From JAGNLM01 sp964439835 (GTDB taxonomy: Bacteria; Pseudomonadota; Gammaproteobacteria; JAABTG01): DNA of 64,000 nucleotides. Of this stretch, positions 8,633 through 16,276 are shown in pieces. The DNA is taken from the NCBI GenBank assembly GCA_964439835.1, contig CAYTPQ010000006.1, positions 32,651 to 96,650 of the forward strand. Reading direction: 5' to 3'. The notes below the pieces were generated by a model. It was given only the letters and a program-made list of their open reading frames with translations, had not been told where the DNA came from and made no database searches. Position 1 is the stretch's first letter; each line of letters opens with the position of its first letter. Both the position numbers and the translations under genes were made by a program.

Positions 8633-9322
8633 ATGAGGCGCGTACTGTTCCCGCACGTGATCCGGCCGGGAGATCCACCGGATGCGTTCCCGCCGGTGGT
8701 GCACGCCCTCGCCGAGCCGAACGGTCTGCTGGCGTTGGGGGGTGATCTGAGCCCGGCGCGGCTGCTCGCGGCTTACCGGCGCGGAGTCTTTCCCTGGTAC
8801 AGCGAGGGCCAACCGATCCTCTGGTGGTCCCCGGACCCGCGGGCGGTGTTCTACCCGGAGGCGGTTCGTGTCACCCGAAGTCTGGGCAAGCGGCTGCGCC
8901 AGGGCCGCTTCGAGGTCCGCGTCAACACCGCCTTCGACGCGGTGGTGCAGGCCTGTGCCGCACCCCGTGCGCGGCAGGAGGGCACCTGGATCACCGCCGA
9001 GATGGCCGCCGCCTACGGCAGACTTCAGCGCCTGGGAGTAGCCCACTCGGTCGAGACCTGGGAGGGAGGCGAGCTGGCCGGCGGGCTGTACGGCGTCGCC
9101 CTCGGCGAGGTTTTCTTCGGCGAGTCGATGTTCAGCCGTCAGAGCGACGCCTCCAAGGTCGCCCTGGTCGCGCTCGCGCGGATGGGGTTCAGGCTGATCG
9201 ACGCTCAGGTCCCGAGCGAGCACCTGACCCGGATGGGCGCCGTCGAGATCCCCCGCGCTCGTTTCCTTGCTCACCTGGCGGCCTGGTGTGACCGGCCGCC
9301 GCCGAACCTGACGTCACCATGA
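8633..9322 (+). CDS. aat: Leucyl/phenylalanyl-tRNA-protein transferase
   Basis: Cytoplasmic enzyme that transfers Leu or Phe from tRNA to N-terminal Arg/Lys of proteins, making them N-degrons for ClpS/ClpAP. It has 229 residues. Visible motifs are GLLALGGDLSPARLLAAYRRG and FPWYSEGQPILWWSPDPRAV, then GTWITAEM and GGLYGVALGEVFFGESMFS. It lies 15 nt after the FemAB-like gene and overlaps bpt by 4 nt, so both N-degron transferases are co-transcribed. Confidence 0.97.
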   Translation: MRRVLFPHVIRPGDPPDAFPPVVHALAEPNGLLALGGDLSPARLLAAYRRGVFPWYSEGQPILWWSPDPRAVFYPEAVRVTRSLGKRLRQGRFEVRVNTAFDAVVQACAAPRARQEGTWITAEMAAAYGRLQRLGVAHSVETWEGGELAGGLYGVALGEVFFGESMFSRQSDASKVALVALARMGFRLIDAQVPSEHLTRMGAVEIPRARFLAHLAAWCDRPPPNLTSP

Positions 9323-10050
9323 GCCGCGTCCTGACATCGCGTGCCGCGCCGGTCCCCATCGCGTTCTTCGCCACGCCACCGCACGCCTGCAGCTACCTCG
9401 ACGGGCGCCAGGCGGTGACCGTGTTCGCCGATCCGACCTTCCACCACGACCGCCGCACCTACACGGCGCTCTCCCGCCACGGTTTTCGGCGCAGCGGCCC
9501 GCACATCTACCGCCCGCACTGCCCGGGATGCGACGCCTGCATCCCGGTGCGCGTCCCCGTCAACGAGTTCCGGCCGCGCCGAAGCCAGCGCCGGGTCTGG
9601 CGGGCCAACCAGGACGTGCGTGTCACCCGAGTGGCCCCGGGCTTCACGCCCGAGCACTACGCCCTGTACGCCCGCTACGTCAACACCCGCCACCGCGGCG
9701 GCGGCATGGACTCGCCGACCCCTGGTCAGTACCTGGACTTCCTGACCAGCCTCTGGTCGGAGACCACCTTCTATGAGTTCCGCGCACCGTCCGGTCTGTT
9801 GGCCGTCGGCGTCGTGGACCGGCTCGACGACGGGCTCTCCGCGGTGTACACGTTCTTCGACCCCGCGGCCTCGGCCCGCAGTCCCGGCGTTTTGGCGGTG
9901 CTATGGGAGATCGAGGAGGCACGGCGGCTGGACCTGGAGTGGCTGTACCTCGGGTACTGGCTCCGGGAGTCGCCGAAGATGCGCTACAAGGGCGAGTACC
10001 AGCCGCTGGAGTGCCTGCACGACGGGCTCTGGCGACGCTGCCACGGCTGA
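9319..10050 (+). CDS. bpt: Aspartate/glutamate leucyltransferase (Bpt, ATE-like)
   Basis: Bacterial protein transferase of the arginyltransferase superfamily that adds Leu to N-terminal Asp or Glu, feeding the same ClpS pathway as Aat. It has 243 residues. The N-terminal Cys/Pro cluster characteristic of the family is seen in CSYLDGRQA and RPHCPGCDACIPVRV, and the C-terminal GNAT-like half has VVDRLDDGLSAVYTFFDP and YLGYWLRESPKMRYKG. The ATG overlaps the aat stop. The ATE-type enzyme that uses Arg is mainly eukaryotic, so Bpt is the better name here. Confidence 0.94.
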   Translation: MSRVLTSRAAPVPIAFFATPPHACSYLDGRQAVTVFADPTFHHDRRTYTALSRHGFRRSGPHIYRPHCPGCDACIPVRVPVNEFRPRRSQRRVWRANQDVRVTRVAPGFTPEHYALYARYVNTRHRGGGMDSPTPGQYLDFLTSLWSETTFYEFRAPSGLLAVGVVDRLDDGLSAVYTFFDPAASARSPGVLAVLWEIEEARRLDLEWLYLGYWLRESPKMRYKGEYQPLECLHDGLWRRCHG

Positions 10051-10137
10051 GCCCTCGCCGCGGCGCCGGCGCCGCGCCTTTCGGCCAAACCCCGCTTCTG
10101 GCACACTATGGCGTCTGCAAGGCGACCGTCGAGCGTT

Positions 10138-10356
10138 ATGGCCAAAGAAGACGCAATCGAGATGGAGGGCATGGTCATCGAGACCTTGCCCAACACGATG
10201 TTCCGGGTTCAGCTCGACAACGGCCACGTCGTCACCGCCCACATCTCGGGCAAGATGCGCAAGCACTACATCCGCATCCTGACCGGGGACCGGGTGACGG
10301 TGCAGCTCACCCCCTACGACCTGACCAAGGGCCGGATCACCTACCGCGCCCGGTAA
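10138..10356 (+). CDS. infA: Translation initiation factor IF-1
   Basis: A 72-residue OB-fold factor that binds the 30S A site during initiation. The sequence MAKEDAIEMEGMVIETLPN matches the family start exactly; the ten upstream in-frame residues are not part of the protein. ISGKMRKHYIRILTGD and KGRITYR are canonical. It lies 87 nt after bpt, the usual aat-bpt-infA order. IF-2 (infB) is encoded at 44.9-47.5 kb in this window. Confidence 0.97.
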   Translation: MAKEDAIEMEGMVIETLPNTMFRVQLDNGHVVTAHISGKMRKHYIRILTGDRVTVQLTPYDLTKGRITYRAR

Positions 10357-10421
10357 CCTCGAAACGCGCGCTGTAGTCCCGACGCGCGTACCCCCAAGCG
10401 TTCGGCCCCGAGGCCTCCCGC

Positions 10422-11198
10422 TCAGAGCTGGAGGTCGCAGCGGATGAAGTACTCCTTGTGCGGCTCCGGCTGGATCTCGACGAGCGTCAGGCGTGCGTCG
10501 TCGTAGCCGTCGCGCACGTAGACCGCCCCGGTGTCGATGAAGTGGACGTTGTCGAGGGTGACCGGCTCGCGCACGGGCGTGTGCCCGCAGTACACCCGGA
10601 CCACCCCGCCGCCGACGGGGCCGGGGCGCTCGACACCGCCCTGGATCCGGTAGCGGGAGAAGAGCGCGTAGAGGGCGACTTCCTCCTGGCCGGACGCCAG
10701 CAGGCGCGCGAAGCGCTCCCAGGTCAGCGCGGGCGGGACGTCCGCATGGACGATCCCCACCAGCCCTGCGGCGGTCTCAACCTCCATCGCGAGCGGCATG
10801 GAGAGGAAGGCCTCGCGGAACAGGCGGCGCTCGTAGAGGGAGAGATGGGTCCACCACGACCCGCCGTTGTACTGCACCCAGTAGTCGAGCTCCTCTGGCA
10901 GGACGGAGTCGATCGCGAACTGCTCGTGGTTGCCGCGGCAGGCGTGGAACCAGGGGTACGACAGCCAGCGCAGGGCCTCCCGGGAGGCGGGGCCGCGGTC
11001 GACCAGGTCGCCGACGGAGAACAGGCGGTCGACCCGCGGGTCGAAACCGAGCCGCGCGAGCAACGCCTCCAGATGGGCGAACATGCCGTGGATGTCGCCG
11101 ACCACGAAGTCGCGCCCTTCCTCGTTCAGCGGGAAGCGGAGGACCGCAGGCGTTTCCGCGTAGGCGGCGATGTCGAGCATGGCGGTGTCGCGCGGCAC
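10422..11198 (-). CDS. PP1/lambda-type serine/threonine phosphatase
   Basis: A 258-residue calcineurin-like metallophosphoesterase related to lambda phosphatase and E. coli PrpA/PrpB. The metal-site signatures are in order: GDIHGMF near residue 33, GDLVDRGP near residue 62 and RGNHEQF near residue 88, with later histidines in VHADVPP and CGHTP. It is a soluble cytoplasmic enzyme with no membrane or sensor domain. The substrate is unknown. A second ATG six codons in (11180) is an alternative start. It is a single gene with a long intergenic region upstream. Confidence 0.88.
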   Translation of the reverse strand: MPRDTAMLDIAAYAETPAVLRFPLNEEGRDFVVGDIHGMFAHLEALLARLGFDPRVDRLFSVGDLVDRGPASREALRWLSYPWFHACRGNHEQFAIDSVLPEELDYWVQYNGGSWWTHLSLYERRLFREAFLSMPLAMEVETAAGLVGIVHADVPPALTWERFARLLASGQEEVALYALFSRYRIQGGVERPGPVGGGVVRVYCGHTPVREPVTLDNVHFIDTGAVYVRDGYDDARLTLVEIQPEPHKEYFIRCDLQL

Positions 11199-11284
11199 GG
11201 GTACTTTGCAGCGTCTCGGTCCGGTCCCCGGTGCGCCGCACCAGTCTGGGCCGGACCCCGCCCTCGCTCAAGCAAGCTTCGTGC

Positions 11285-11301
11285 TCAGATTGTGAATCTG
11301 A
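11285..11301. promoter_or_regulatory. Perfect 17-bp operator-like palindrome
   Basis: TCAGATT-GTG-AATCTGA is a perfect inverted repeat with 7-bp arms and a 3-bp centre, in an otherwise GC-rich region. It lies 84 bp upstream of the phosphatase start. Arms of this size and spacing fit a dimeric helix-turn-helix repressor or activator, but the protein that binds is unknown. Confidence 0.35.
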
Positions 11302-11454
11302 AAAGATTCCGTGACCTGCGTCACGACGGGTCCCACGGTCGATGCCGAACTGTAAAGACCGGCGACAAATCGGAACGGTCCGCGCGCGCCCCCTGCCTGG
11401 GGCACTAATGGCAGGGCGCCCCATCCGTACACGGGACGCCCGCGCCCGACGGCC

Positions 11455-11463
11455 TGCTAGAAT
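11455..11463 (+). promoter_or_regulatory. Extended -10 promoter element for the 87-aa gene
   Basis: TGCTAGAAT fits an extended -10 (TGn plus TAGAAT) about 70 nt upstream of the ATG at 11533. No convincing -35 is seen at the right distance. Similar GCTAGA(A/G)T elements precede several other genes here. Confidence 0.4.
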
Positions 11464-11532
11464 CGCCGGGGAATCCGGACGGCACCCGTCACGGGCGGCC
11501 GGCGGCCCCACCACTGCGACCCAGGGGGAGCC

Positions 11533-11796
11533 ATGGACGAGATCGTGATCACGCTGTCGCAGCTGCGCGGCATGATCGGGCTGCGCGTCCGGTACCAGGA
11601 CGCGGAGTGGCAGGTGATCGAGGTCCTGGAGGACGGGCCGGCCCTGGTCCTGGAGGACGTCGAGCACTCCCGGGTCCCGCAGGCGGACCAGTACGGCGAG
11701 GCCTTCCGCTGGGTGCCCCACCGGGTCACCGTCACCGTGCTCGAGCGCGACCACCGCGAGCTGCATCCGGACTTCCTCGCCCTGGATCTGCTCTAG
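11533..11796 (+). CDS. Hypothetical 87-residue protein
   Basis: I do not recognise this family. The 87-residue product is acidic, beta-rich in appearance and has no signal peptide or membrane helix. A good ribosome binding site (GGGGGAG) lies five nt before the ATG, and an extended -10 is upstream, which supports expression. RYQDAEWQVIEVLEDGPALVLEDV could be a small SH3-like or OB-like beta barrel, but this is only a visual impression. Its last 65 nt overlap the 3' end of kdsB on the other strand. Confidence 0.65.
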   Translation: MDEIVITLSQLRGMIGLRVRYQDAEWQVIEVLEDGPALVLEDVEHSRVPQADQYGEAFRWVPHRVTVTVLERDHRELHPDFLALDLL

Positions 11797-12553
11797 CGGG
11801 CAGGACCGCCCGGACCCGCTCCAGGTCCTCTGGCGTGTCGACCCCCACACCGGGCGGCTCGAGCGCGGGCGTGACGTGGATCCGCACGCCCGTGGCGAGG
11901 GCCCGCAGCTGCTCCAGGGATTCCGCGCTCTCGATCGCAACGGGGGGCTCGGCCGCGATGCGGCGCAGAACCCCTGCCCGGTAGGCGTACAGGCCGATGT
12001 GGCGCAGGTACGGCACCCCCGCGGGAAGCTCCTCAGCAGGCTCGCGGAACCCCTCCCGGTGCCAAGGGATTGGGGCGCGGCTGAAGTAGAGGGCGAAGCC
12101 TTCCCGGTCCAGCACCACCTTGACCACGTTCGGGTCGAAGACCTCGGCCGGGCTCGAGAGCGGCGTGCAGAGCGTGGCAATTCCCGCCGCTGGCCACGCC
12201 TCCAGGTCCTCAGCCGCCTGGCGGACCAGGCGGGGCGGCAACAACGGCTCGTCCGCCTGGACGTTGACGACGATCTGATCGGCGGGGAAGCTGCGGACCT
12301 CGGAGACCTCGGCGATCCGCTCTGTCCCGGACCGATGGTGCGTGCCGGTCATCTGCACGTCCGCCCCGAATCCCCGGCAGACCCGGGCGACCTCGGCGTC
12401 GTCGGTCGCGACGACGACCGCCGACGCGCCGCTCGCCAGGGCACGCTCGTAAACGTGCCGAACCATCGGCCGGCCGCCGATCTCGAGCAGGACCTTGCCC
12501 GGCAGCCGGCTAGAGCCGAGGCGCGCCGGGATGACCGCCGTGAACGCCAGCAC
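11732..12553 (-). CDS. kdsB: 3-deoxy-manno-octulosonate cytidylyltransferase
   Basis: CMP-Kdo synthetase that activates Kdo for lipopolysaccharide inner core assembly in the cytoplasm. It has 273 residues; E. coli KdsB has 248. Motifs seen are VIPARLGSSRLPGKVL at the N-terminus, VVATDD, GTHHRSGTERIAE, NVQADEPLLP and the C-terminal GVDTPEDLERVR. The last ~20 residues are an Arg/Ala-rich tail not typical of the family, and this tail overlaps the convergent 87-residue gene. It starts 3 nt after the Trm112-like gene, downstream of lpxK. Confidence 0.96.
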   Translation of the reverse strand: MLAFTAVIPARLGSSRLPGKVLLEIGGRPMVRHVYERALASGASAVVVATDDAEVARVCRGFGADVQMTGTHHRSGTERIAEVSEVRSFPADQIVVNVQADEPLLPPRLVRQAAEDLEAWPAAGIATLCTPLSSPAEVFDPNVVKVVLDREGFALYFSRAPIPWHREGFREPAEELPAGVPYLRHIGLYAYRAGVLRRIAAEPPVAIESAESLEQLRALATGVRIHVTPALEPPGVGVDTPEDLERVRAVLPARADPGRGSPDAARGGRARAR

Positions 12554-12556
12554 CGG

Positions 12557-12742
12557 CTACTCCCGTTGCTCGTCGGGCGCCAGGGTCCGCGCCTCCTCCT
12601 CCAGCATCACCGGGATGTCGTCGCGGATCGGGTAGCCCAGGCGGCAGCTATAGCACACCAGCTCCGGCACGGCCTTGCGGTAGGTCAGCGGCCCCTTGCA
12701 GACCGGGCACACGAGGATCTCAAGCAGTTTCTTGTCCATCAC
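12557..12742 (-). CDS. Trm112/YcaR family zinc-ribbon protein
   Basis: A 61-residue protein of the Trm112/YcaR family, with two CPVC and CYSC knuckles that would bind one zinc ion. In E. coli ycaR lies between lpxK and kdsB exactly as here. The start is one of two consecutive Met codons (12742 or 12739). The gene overlaps the end of lpxK by about 20 nt. Trm112 homologues activate methyltransferases in eukaryotes; the bacterial function is not settled. Confidence 0.9.
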   Translation of the reverse strand: MMDKKLLEILVCPVCKGPLTYRKAVPELVCYSCRLGYPIRDDIPVMLEEEARTLAPDEQRE

Positions 12743-13790
12743 GCCCTCCCATTCCCAGCAACCCCAGCAGCCTCTCCCCGAAGCCCTCGTCGAGCTCCGC
12801 CGTAACCGGCACGTACCAGGCCGGCCCTCGGGCCAGTCCGCGACACTTGACCGCGTCCTTCTCCGTCATCACCACCGGGCGGCCGTCGCCGAAGTCGAGG
12901 TCCCCCGCCCGGTAGGCGTAGTGGTCGGGGAACGGATGTTCGATGACGCCGACGCCATTCCCGCGCAGCAGCTCGAAGAACCCGGCGGGGTTGCCCACCC
13001 CCGCCACCGCGTGGACCGGCTGCGCCGCGAGTGCCGTAAAGCTCGTCTCGACGGCCTCGTCGTCCACGCCGCGCGGCGAGCCCGCGCGGTAGCGCATGCC
13101 GAGCTCGCCAGCCCGCGGCGTCCCGCGGGCGACGACGAAGTCGACCTGCCCCAGGCGGCCGGACCTCTCCCGTAACGGCCCTGCGGGCAGGCAGCGGCCG
13201 TTGCCGAGCCGGCGTGCCCCGTCGACCACCGCCACCTCGACGTCCCGGGCCAGGGCCAGGGCCTGCAGACCGTCGTCACACACAATCACGTCGCAAGGCC
13301 CGAGCGCGAGCAGGCGACGGGCGGCAGTGACGCGGTCCGGCCCCGCCACCACCGGGCAGCCGCTGCGGCGCGCAAGCAGCACCGGTTCGTCGCCAACCTC
13401 CGACGGGTCGCTCACCGGCCCGACCACCCGGGGCCACTGGCGTGCCCGGCCGCGGTAGCCCCGGGCCAGGATTCCCGCTCGCAGGCCGCGAGCCCGCAGG
13501 AGTTCCGCGATCCAGAGCACCAGCGGGGTCTTGCCCGTGCCGCCTGCCGTCAGGTTACCCACCACGACCACCGGCACCGGCAGCCGCACTGACTTCCTCA
13601 CGCCGCTGCGGTACACCCACCGGCGCAGGGCCGCGCCGGCGCAGAAGACCCAACCGAGTGGCGCGAGGGCGACGCCGAGCGGGTGCGCGCCGTACCAGAC
13701 CCGGTCCGCCCACTGGTGGACGATGCGACCGCGGTTCCAGGCCGACCCGGCGCCGGCTCTCAAGGGGGCGGGGTGCCGGTCAGCGGTCAC
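12720..13790 (-). CDS. lpxK: Tetraacyldisaccharide 4'-kinase
   Basis: Membrane-associated kinase that phosphorylates the 4' position of the lipid A disaccharide (sixth step of the Raetz pathway). I place the start at a GTG (13790), which overlaps the exbD stop by 11 nt and gives 356 residues; the open frame runs on to 13949 but that part is exbD in another frame. Motifs: VWYGAHPLGVALAPLGW at the membrane-associated N-terminus, P-loop VVVVGNLTAGGTGKTPLV near residue 75, then GILARGYRG and VIVCDDGLQ. It lies in an exbB-exbD-lpxK-trm112-kdsB operon. Confidence 0.94.
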   Translation of the reverse strand: MTADRHPAPLRAGAGSAWNRGRIVHQWADRVWYGAHPLGVALAPLGWVFCAGAALRRWVYRSGVRKSVRLPVPVVVVGNLTAGGTGKTPLVLWIAELLRARGLRAGILARGYRGRARQWPRVVGPVSDPSEVGDEPVLLARRSGCPVVAGPDRVTAARRLLALGPCDVIVCDDGLQALALARDVEVAVVDGARRLGNGRCLPAGPLRERSGRLGQVDFVVARGTPRAGELGMRYRAGSPRGVDDEAVETSFTALAAQPVHAVAGVGNPAGFFELLRGNGVGVIEHPFPDHYAYRAGDLDFGDGRPVVMTEKDAVKCRGLARGPAWYVPVTAELDEGFGERLLGLLGMGGRDGQETA

Positions 13791-14211
13791 CCTCGTTGGC
13801 GCGCTGGGCAGTCGCGAACGTGAGCCGGGTGAAGCCGACCTGGCGGGCGGCGTCGAGCGCCGTGATGACCGCCTGGTGGGGCGTGCGGGCGTCGGCGCTG
13901 AGGACCACCGGCGGGGCCACCCGACCGCCCGCGGCGTCGACCAGGCCACGCTTGAGGGTCTCGATCTGCGTGTTCACCAGCTCCCGCCCCGCGACGTAGT
14001 ACCGGCCCTGGGCGTCCACCGCGACTTCAATCGCCTCCTCCGGCTTCTCGCGCGGCTCGGCGCTCGACTCCGGCAGGCTGATCTCCAGGGGCGCCAGGCG
14101 GCTGAAGGTGGTGGTCACCATGAAGAAGATGACCAGAGAGAGCACCACGTCGATCAGCGAGATCAGGACGATCTCGGGCGTCTCGTCACTGCGGTGGTGG
14201 CGAAGCTTCAA
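13780..14211 (-). CDS. exbD: ExbD/TolR-type proton-channel subunit
   Basis: A 143-residue inner-membrane protein with one N-terminal helix and a periplasmic domain, working with ExbB to convert proton-motive force into outer-membrane work. The helix region VLISLIDVVLSLVIFFMVTTTF (about residues 15-36) carries the essential Asp (D21). The start is TTG at 14211, overlapping the exbB stop as TTGA. No TonB gene is adjacent. ExbBD linked to lpxK is a common arrangement whose client is not clear. Confidence 0.9.
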   Translation of the reverse strand: MKLRHHRSDETPEIVLISLIDVVLSLVIFFMVTTTFSRLAPLEISLPESSAEPREKPEEAIEVAVDAQGRYYVAGRELVNTQIETLKRGLVDAAGGRVAPPVVLSADARTPHQAVITALDAARQVGFTRLTFATAQRANEGDR

Positions 14212-14840
14212 AGGGCGAAGCCCTCGCCGTCGCGCTCGCGTTGCCCCTGCATCACCTCCACGAGCTTCATCGCCTCGTGTTCCATCACGAGCACGAGCTC
14301 ATCGACGCGCCCGCGCAGGTAGCGGTAGAAGATCACACTCGGGATGGCGACCAGCAGCCCGGCGGCCGTGGTGATCAGGGCCTCGCCGATGCCGCCGGCC
14401 AGCGCCGACGGGTCTCCGACGCCCTTCAGGGTCATCACGTTGAAGACCCGGATCATGCCGAAGACCGTGCCGAGCAGACCGAGGAGCGGCGAAATCGACG
14501 CGATGGTCCCGAGCGTGTTCAGATAGCGCTCGAGCTGGTGGACCACCAGGCGCCCGACGTCTTCGATGCTCTCCTGCATCACCGCGCGGCCGTGGTGCCG
14601 GTTCAGGATCCCCGTCGCCAGCAGGCGGCCGAGCGGCGAGCCCTCGCGCAGCGACTGGATGCGCTTGGCGTCGAGCTTGCCCTCTCGCGCCCACTGCCAG
14701 ACCTGCAGCACCAGGCCGGGGGGCGCGATGCGCGGGCGACGCAGGGTCCACAGACGCTCGATGATGATGGCCAACGCCAGCACCGAGGAAAGCAGGATGG
14801 GCCACATGACCCAGCCACCCGCCTTCACGATCTCGTACAC
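14208..14840 (-). CDS. exbB: ExbB/TolQ-type proton-channel subunit
   Basis: A 210-residue polytopic inner-membrane protein of the MotA/TolQ/ExbB family. The first helix is AGGWVMWPILLSSVLALAII near the N-terminus; the conserved ASISPLLGLLGTVFGMIRVF segment is around residue 115-140, and GIGEALITTAAGLLVAIPSVI follows. The GTG at 14840 has a strong AGGGGAGGGG ribosome binding site; the longer open frame upstream is not part of it. A TGCTAGAGT extended -10 lies on the same strand at 14872-14880. It heads the exbB-exbD-lpxK-trm112-kdsB operon. Confidence 0.92.
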   Translation of the reverse strand: MYEIVKAGGWVMWPILLSSVLALAIIIERLWTLRRPRIAPPGLVLQVWQWAREGKLDAKRIQSLREGSPLGRLLATGILNRHHGRAVMQESIEDVGRLVVHQLERYLNTLGTIASISPLLGLLGTVFGMIRVFNVMTLKGVGDPSALAGGIGEALITTAAGLLVAIPSVIFYRYLRGRVDELVLVMEHEAMKLVEVMQGQRERDGEGFAL

Positions 14841-14871
14841 GGGACCCCTCCCCTCGCCAAACTGGCGCGTA

Positions 14872-14880
14872 ACTCTAGCA
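14872..14880 (-). promoter_or_regulatory. Extended -10 promoter element for exbB operon
   Basis: Read on the minus strand this is TGCTAGAGT, an extended -10-like element 32 nt before the exbB GTG. It sits within the 69-nt gap between exbB and the divergent glycosyltransferase-like gene. No clear -35 is seen. Confidence 0.4.
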
Positions 14881-14909
14881 CCGAGCCCCGGGGCCGGGGA
14901 GCCCGTGCC

Positions 14910-15992
14910 GTGAGTCGCCACCTGCTGGTCGACGTGTCCGGCCACGGCTTCGGACACCTGGCCCAGGTCGCGCCGGTGCTGAACGCGCTGCGCTCTCGGC
15001 AGCCGGGGCTGCGCCTGACGGTCCGCACCGAGATACCCGCCGAGGTCGTCCGCCTGCGCGTGGCGGGCGATCTCACCGTGCTGAACCAGACGGTCGACGT
15101 CGGGCTCGCCATGCACTCGGCCTTCGAGGTGGACGTGCCCGAGAGCCTTGCCCGCTACCGGGCCTTCCACGCCGACTGGCGGCACCACGTCGAGCGCGCC
15201 GCCGCCGAGACGGCCGCGCTCGTCCCTGACCTGCTGCTGGCCGACGTGCCCTACCGGAGCCTGGCGGCCGCCGCGCGACTTGGCGTGCCCGCGCTCGCGC
15301 TCTGCTCGCTGAACTGGGCAGACATCTTCGATCGCTACTGCGGGGCCGAGCCGGGTTCCGCGGAGCTCGTCGCGACCATGCGCGAGGCGTACGGGCAAGC
15401 CGCGGCCTTTCTGCGGGCCGAGCCCGCCATGCCGATGTCCGACCTGGCCAATCGGGCCGCGGTCGGACCGATTGCGGCGCTCGGTCGACGGCGCCGGGAG
15501 GAGATCGAGGCGCGCCTCGGCCTCGCTCGCGACGACCGCCTGGTGCTGGTCGGCCTGGGTGGCGTGGAGACCCGCCTGCCGCTCGGGCGCTGGCCGCGAA
15601 TGGCCGGGGTGCGTTGGCTGGTGCCCGCCTCCTGGGACGGCGGGCGCGAGGACCTGGTCCCGCTGGAGACCCTAGGTATGCCGTTCCTCGACCTCCTCGG
15701 CTCCTGCGACCTGCTCCTGACCAAGACCGGTTACGGCAGCTTCGTCGAGGCGGCCTGTGCTGGGGTCCGGGTGCTGAACGTGCGCCGGCCGGACTGGCCC
15801 GAGGAGCCCTACCTCCTCGACTGGCTCGAGCGCCACGCCACCTGCCGGACTGTCGACCGGCAGGCCATCGTGAACGGAGACTTTCTCCAGACAGCCGAGG
15901 GGCTGCTGGACGAGCCTCCCCACCCCCCCTTCGTCCCGTCGGGCGTCACCGAGGCGGTCGACCGGATCGAAGAGCTCCTCGGTTCGGCGTGA
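14910..15992 (+). CDS. Glycosyltransferase-like protein (GT-B, arabinokinase N-domain type)
   Basis: A 360-residue soluble protein starting with GTG at 14910 after GGGGAG. The opening DVSGHGFGHLAQVAPVLNAL resembles GT-B glycosyltransferases such as MurG and especially the N-terminal domain of plant L-arabinokinases, where a similar GHGFGH is followed by a DVG segment and a YRAFH/W-type region, as here (TVDVGLAMHSA, DVPESLARYRAFHADW). The C-terminal half has DLLLTKTGYGSFVEAACAGV, the typical nucleotide-sugar donor-site loop. Donor and acceptor are unknown. It is a single gene divergent from exbB. Family placement is from memory of motifs. Confidence 0.7.
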   Translation: MSRHLLVDVSGHGFGHLAQVAPVLNALRSRQPGLRLTVRTEIPAEVVRLRVAGDLTVLNQTVDVGLAMHSAFEVDVPESLARYRAFHADWRHHVERAAAETAALVPDLLLADVPYRSLAAAARLGVPALALCSLNWADIFDRYCGAEPGSAELVATMREAYGQAAAFLRAEPAMPMSDLANRAAVGPIAALGRRRREEIEARLGLARDDRLVLVGLGGVETRLPLGRWPRMAGVRWLVPASWDGGREDLVPLETLGMPFLDLLGSCDLLLTKTGYGSFVEAACAGVRVLNVRRPDWPEEPYLLDWLERHATCRTVDRQAIVNGDFLQTAEGLLDEPPHPPFVPSGVTEAVDRIEELLGSA

Positions 15993-16011
15993 GCGAGCAC
16001 TTTGGGGGTGG

Positions 16012-16229
16012 GCGGGTCCCCGGGGTGGCCCCGCGGGACACGCCGCAAGTACATCCCTGTAGGCTCGTCTGCCGCCTTGCTCGGGCGGGCTGTCCTGCCC
16101 GCCCGGCAAGCCCGGGGTTGGCCCTCCGAGGCCAACCCGTCCGGCGGGGCTGCTGTCCACTGGACAGCAGCCGGTTTCCGCCGGACCCCTGGCGTCAGAC
16201 GGTCCCGCGAAACCACCCCGGGGACCCGC
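16012..16229. repeat. Large nested inverted repeat (multi-stem element)
   Basis: The gap between the glycosyltransferase-like gene and comEC is filled by a 218-bp element closed by perfect 17-bp arms (16012-16028 with 16213-16229). Just inside is a second pair, CGCGGGAC (16032-16039) with GTCCCGCG (16202-16209). Within are three further hairpins: about 16075-16110 (GGGCGGGC with GCCCGCCC), 16115-16138 (GGGTTGGCC with GGCCAACCC, 6-nt loop) and 16148-16172 (12-bp arms, 1-nt loop), the last enclosed by GTCCGGCGG with CCGCCGGAC (16139-16147/16178-16186). The left side holds CAAGTACATCCCTGTAGGCTCG, a text I associate with dispersed repeats in other gammaproteobacteria. No protein gene is supported here. 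Confidence 0.75.
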
Positions 16230-16276
16230 GGCGAGGCTAGCGGGCAGTATCCCTGGGGACACCCGTGCTGGGCGCT

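Larger units (their letters stand above)
11199..11532. other. 334-nt divergent intergenic region with operator-like palindrome
   Basis: This region separates the phosphatase gene (minus) from an 87-residue orphan gene (plus). It contains a perfect 7-3-7 inverted repeat at 11285-11301 (TCAGATT, GTG, AATCTGA), a second inverted repeat GTGAC-CTGC-GTCAC at 11311-11324, and an extended -10-like TGCTAGAAT at 11455-11463. No gene is supported inside it. Confidence 0.5.

Noticed and set aside
12720..13949. 409-residue version of LpxK starting at 13949
   Set aside because: The first 53 residues are exbD in another frame and unlike LpxK; the GTG at 13790 fits length and coupling.
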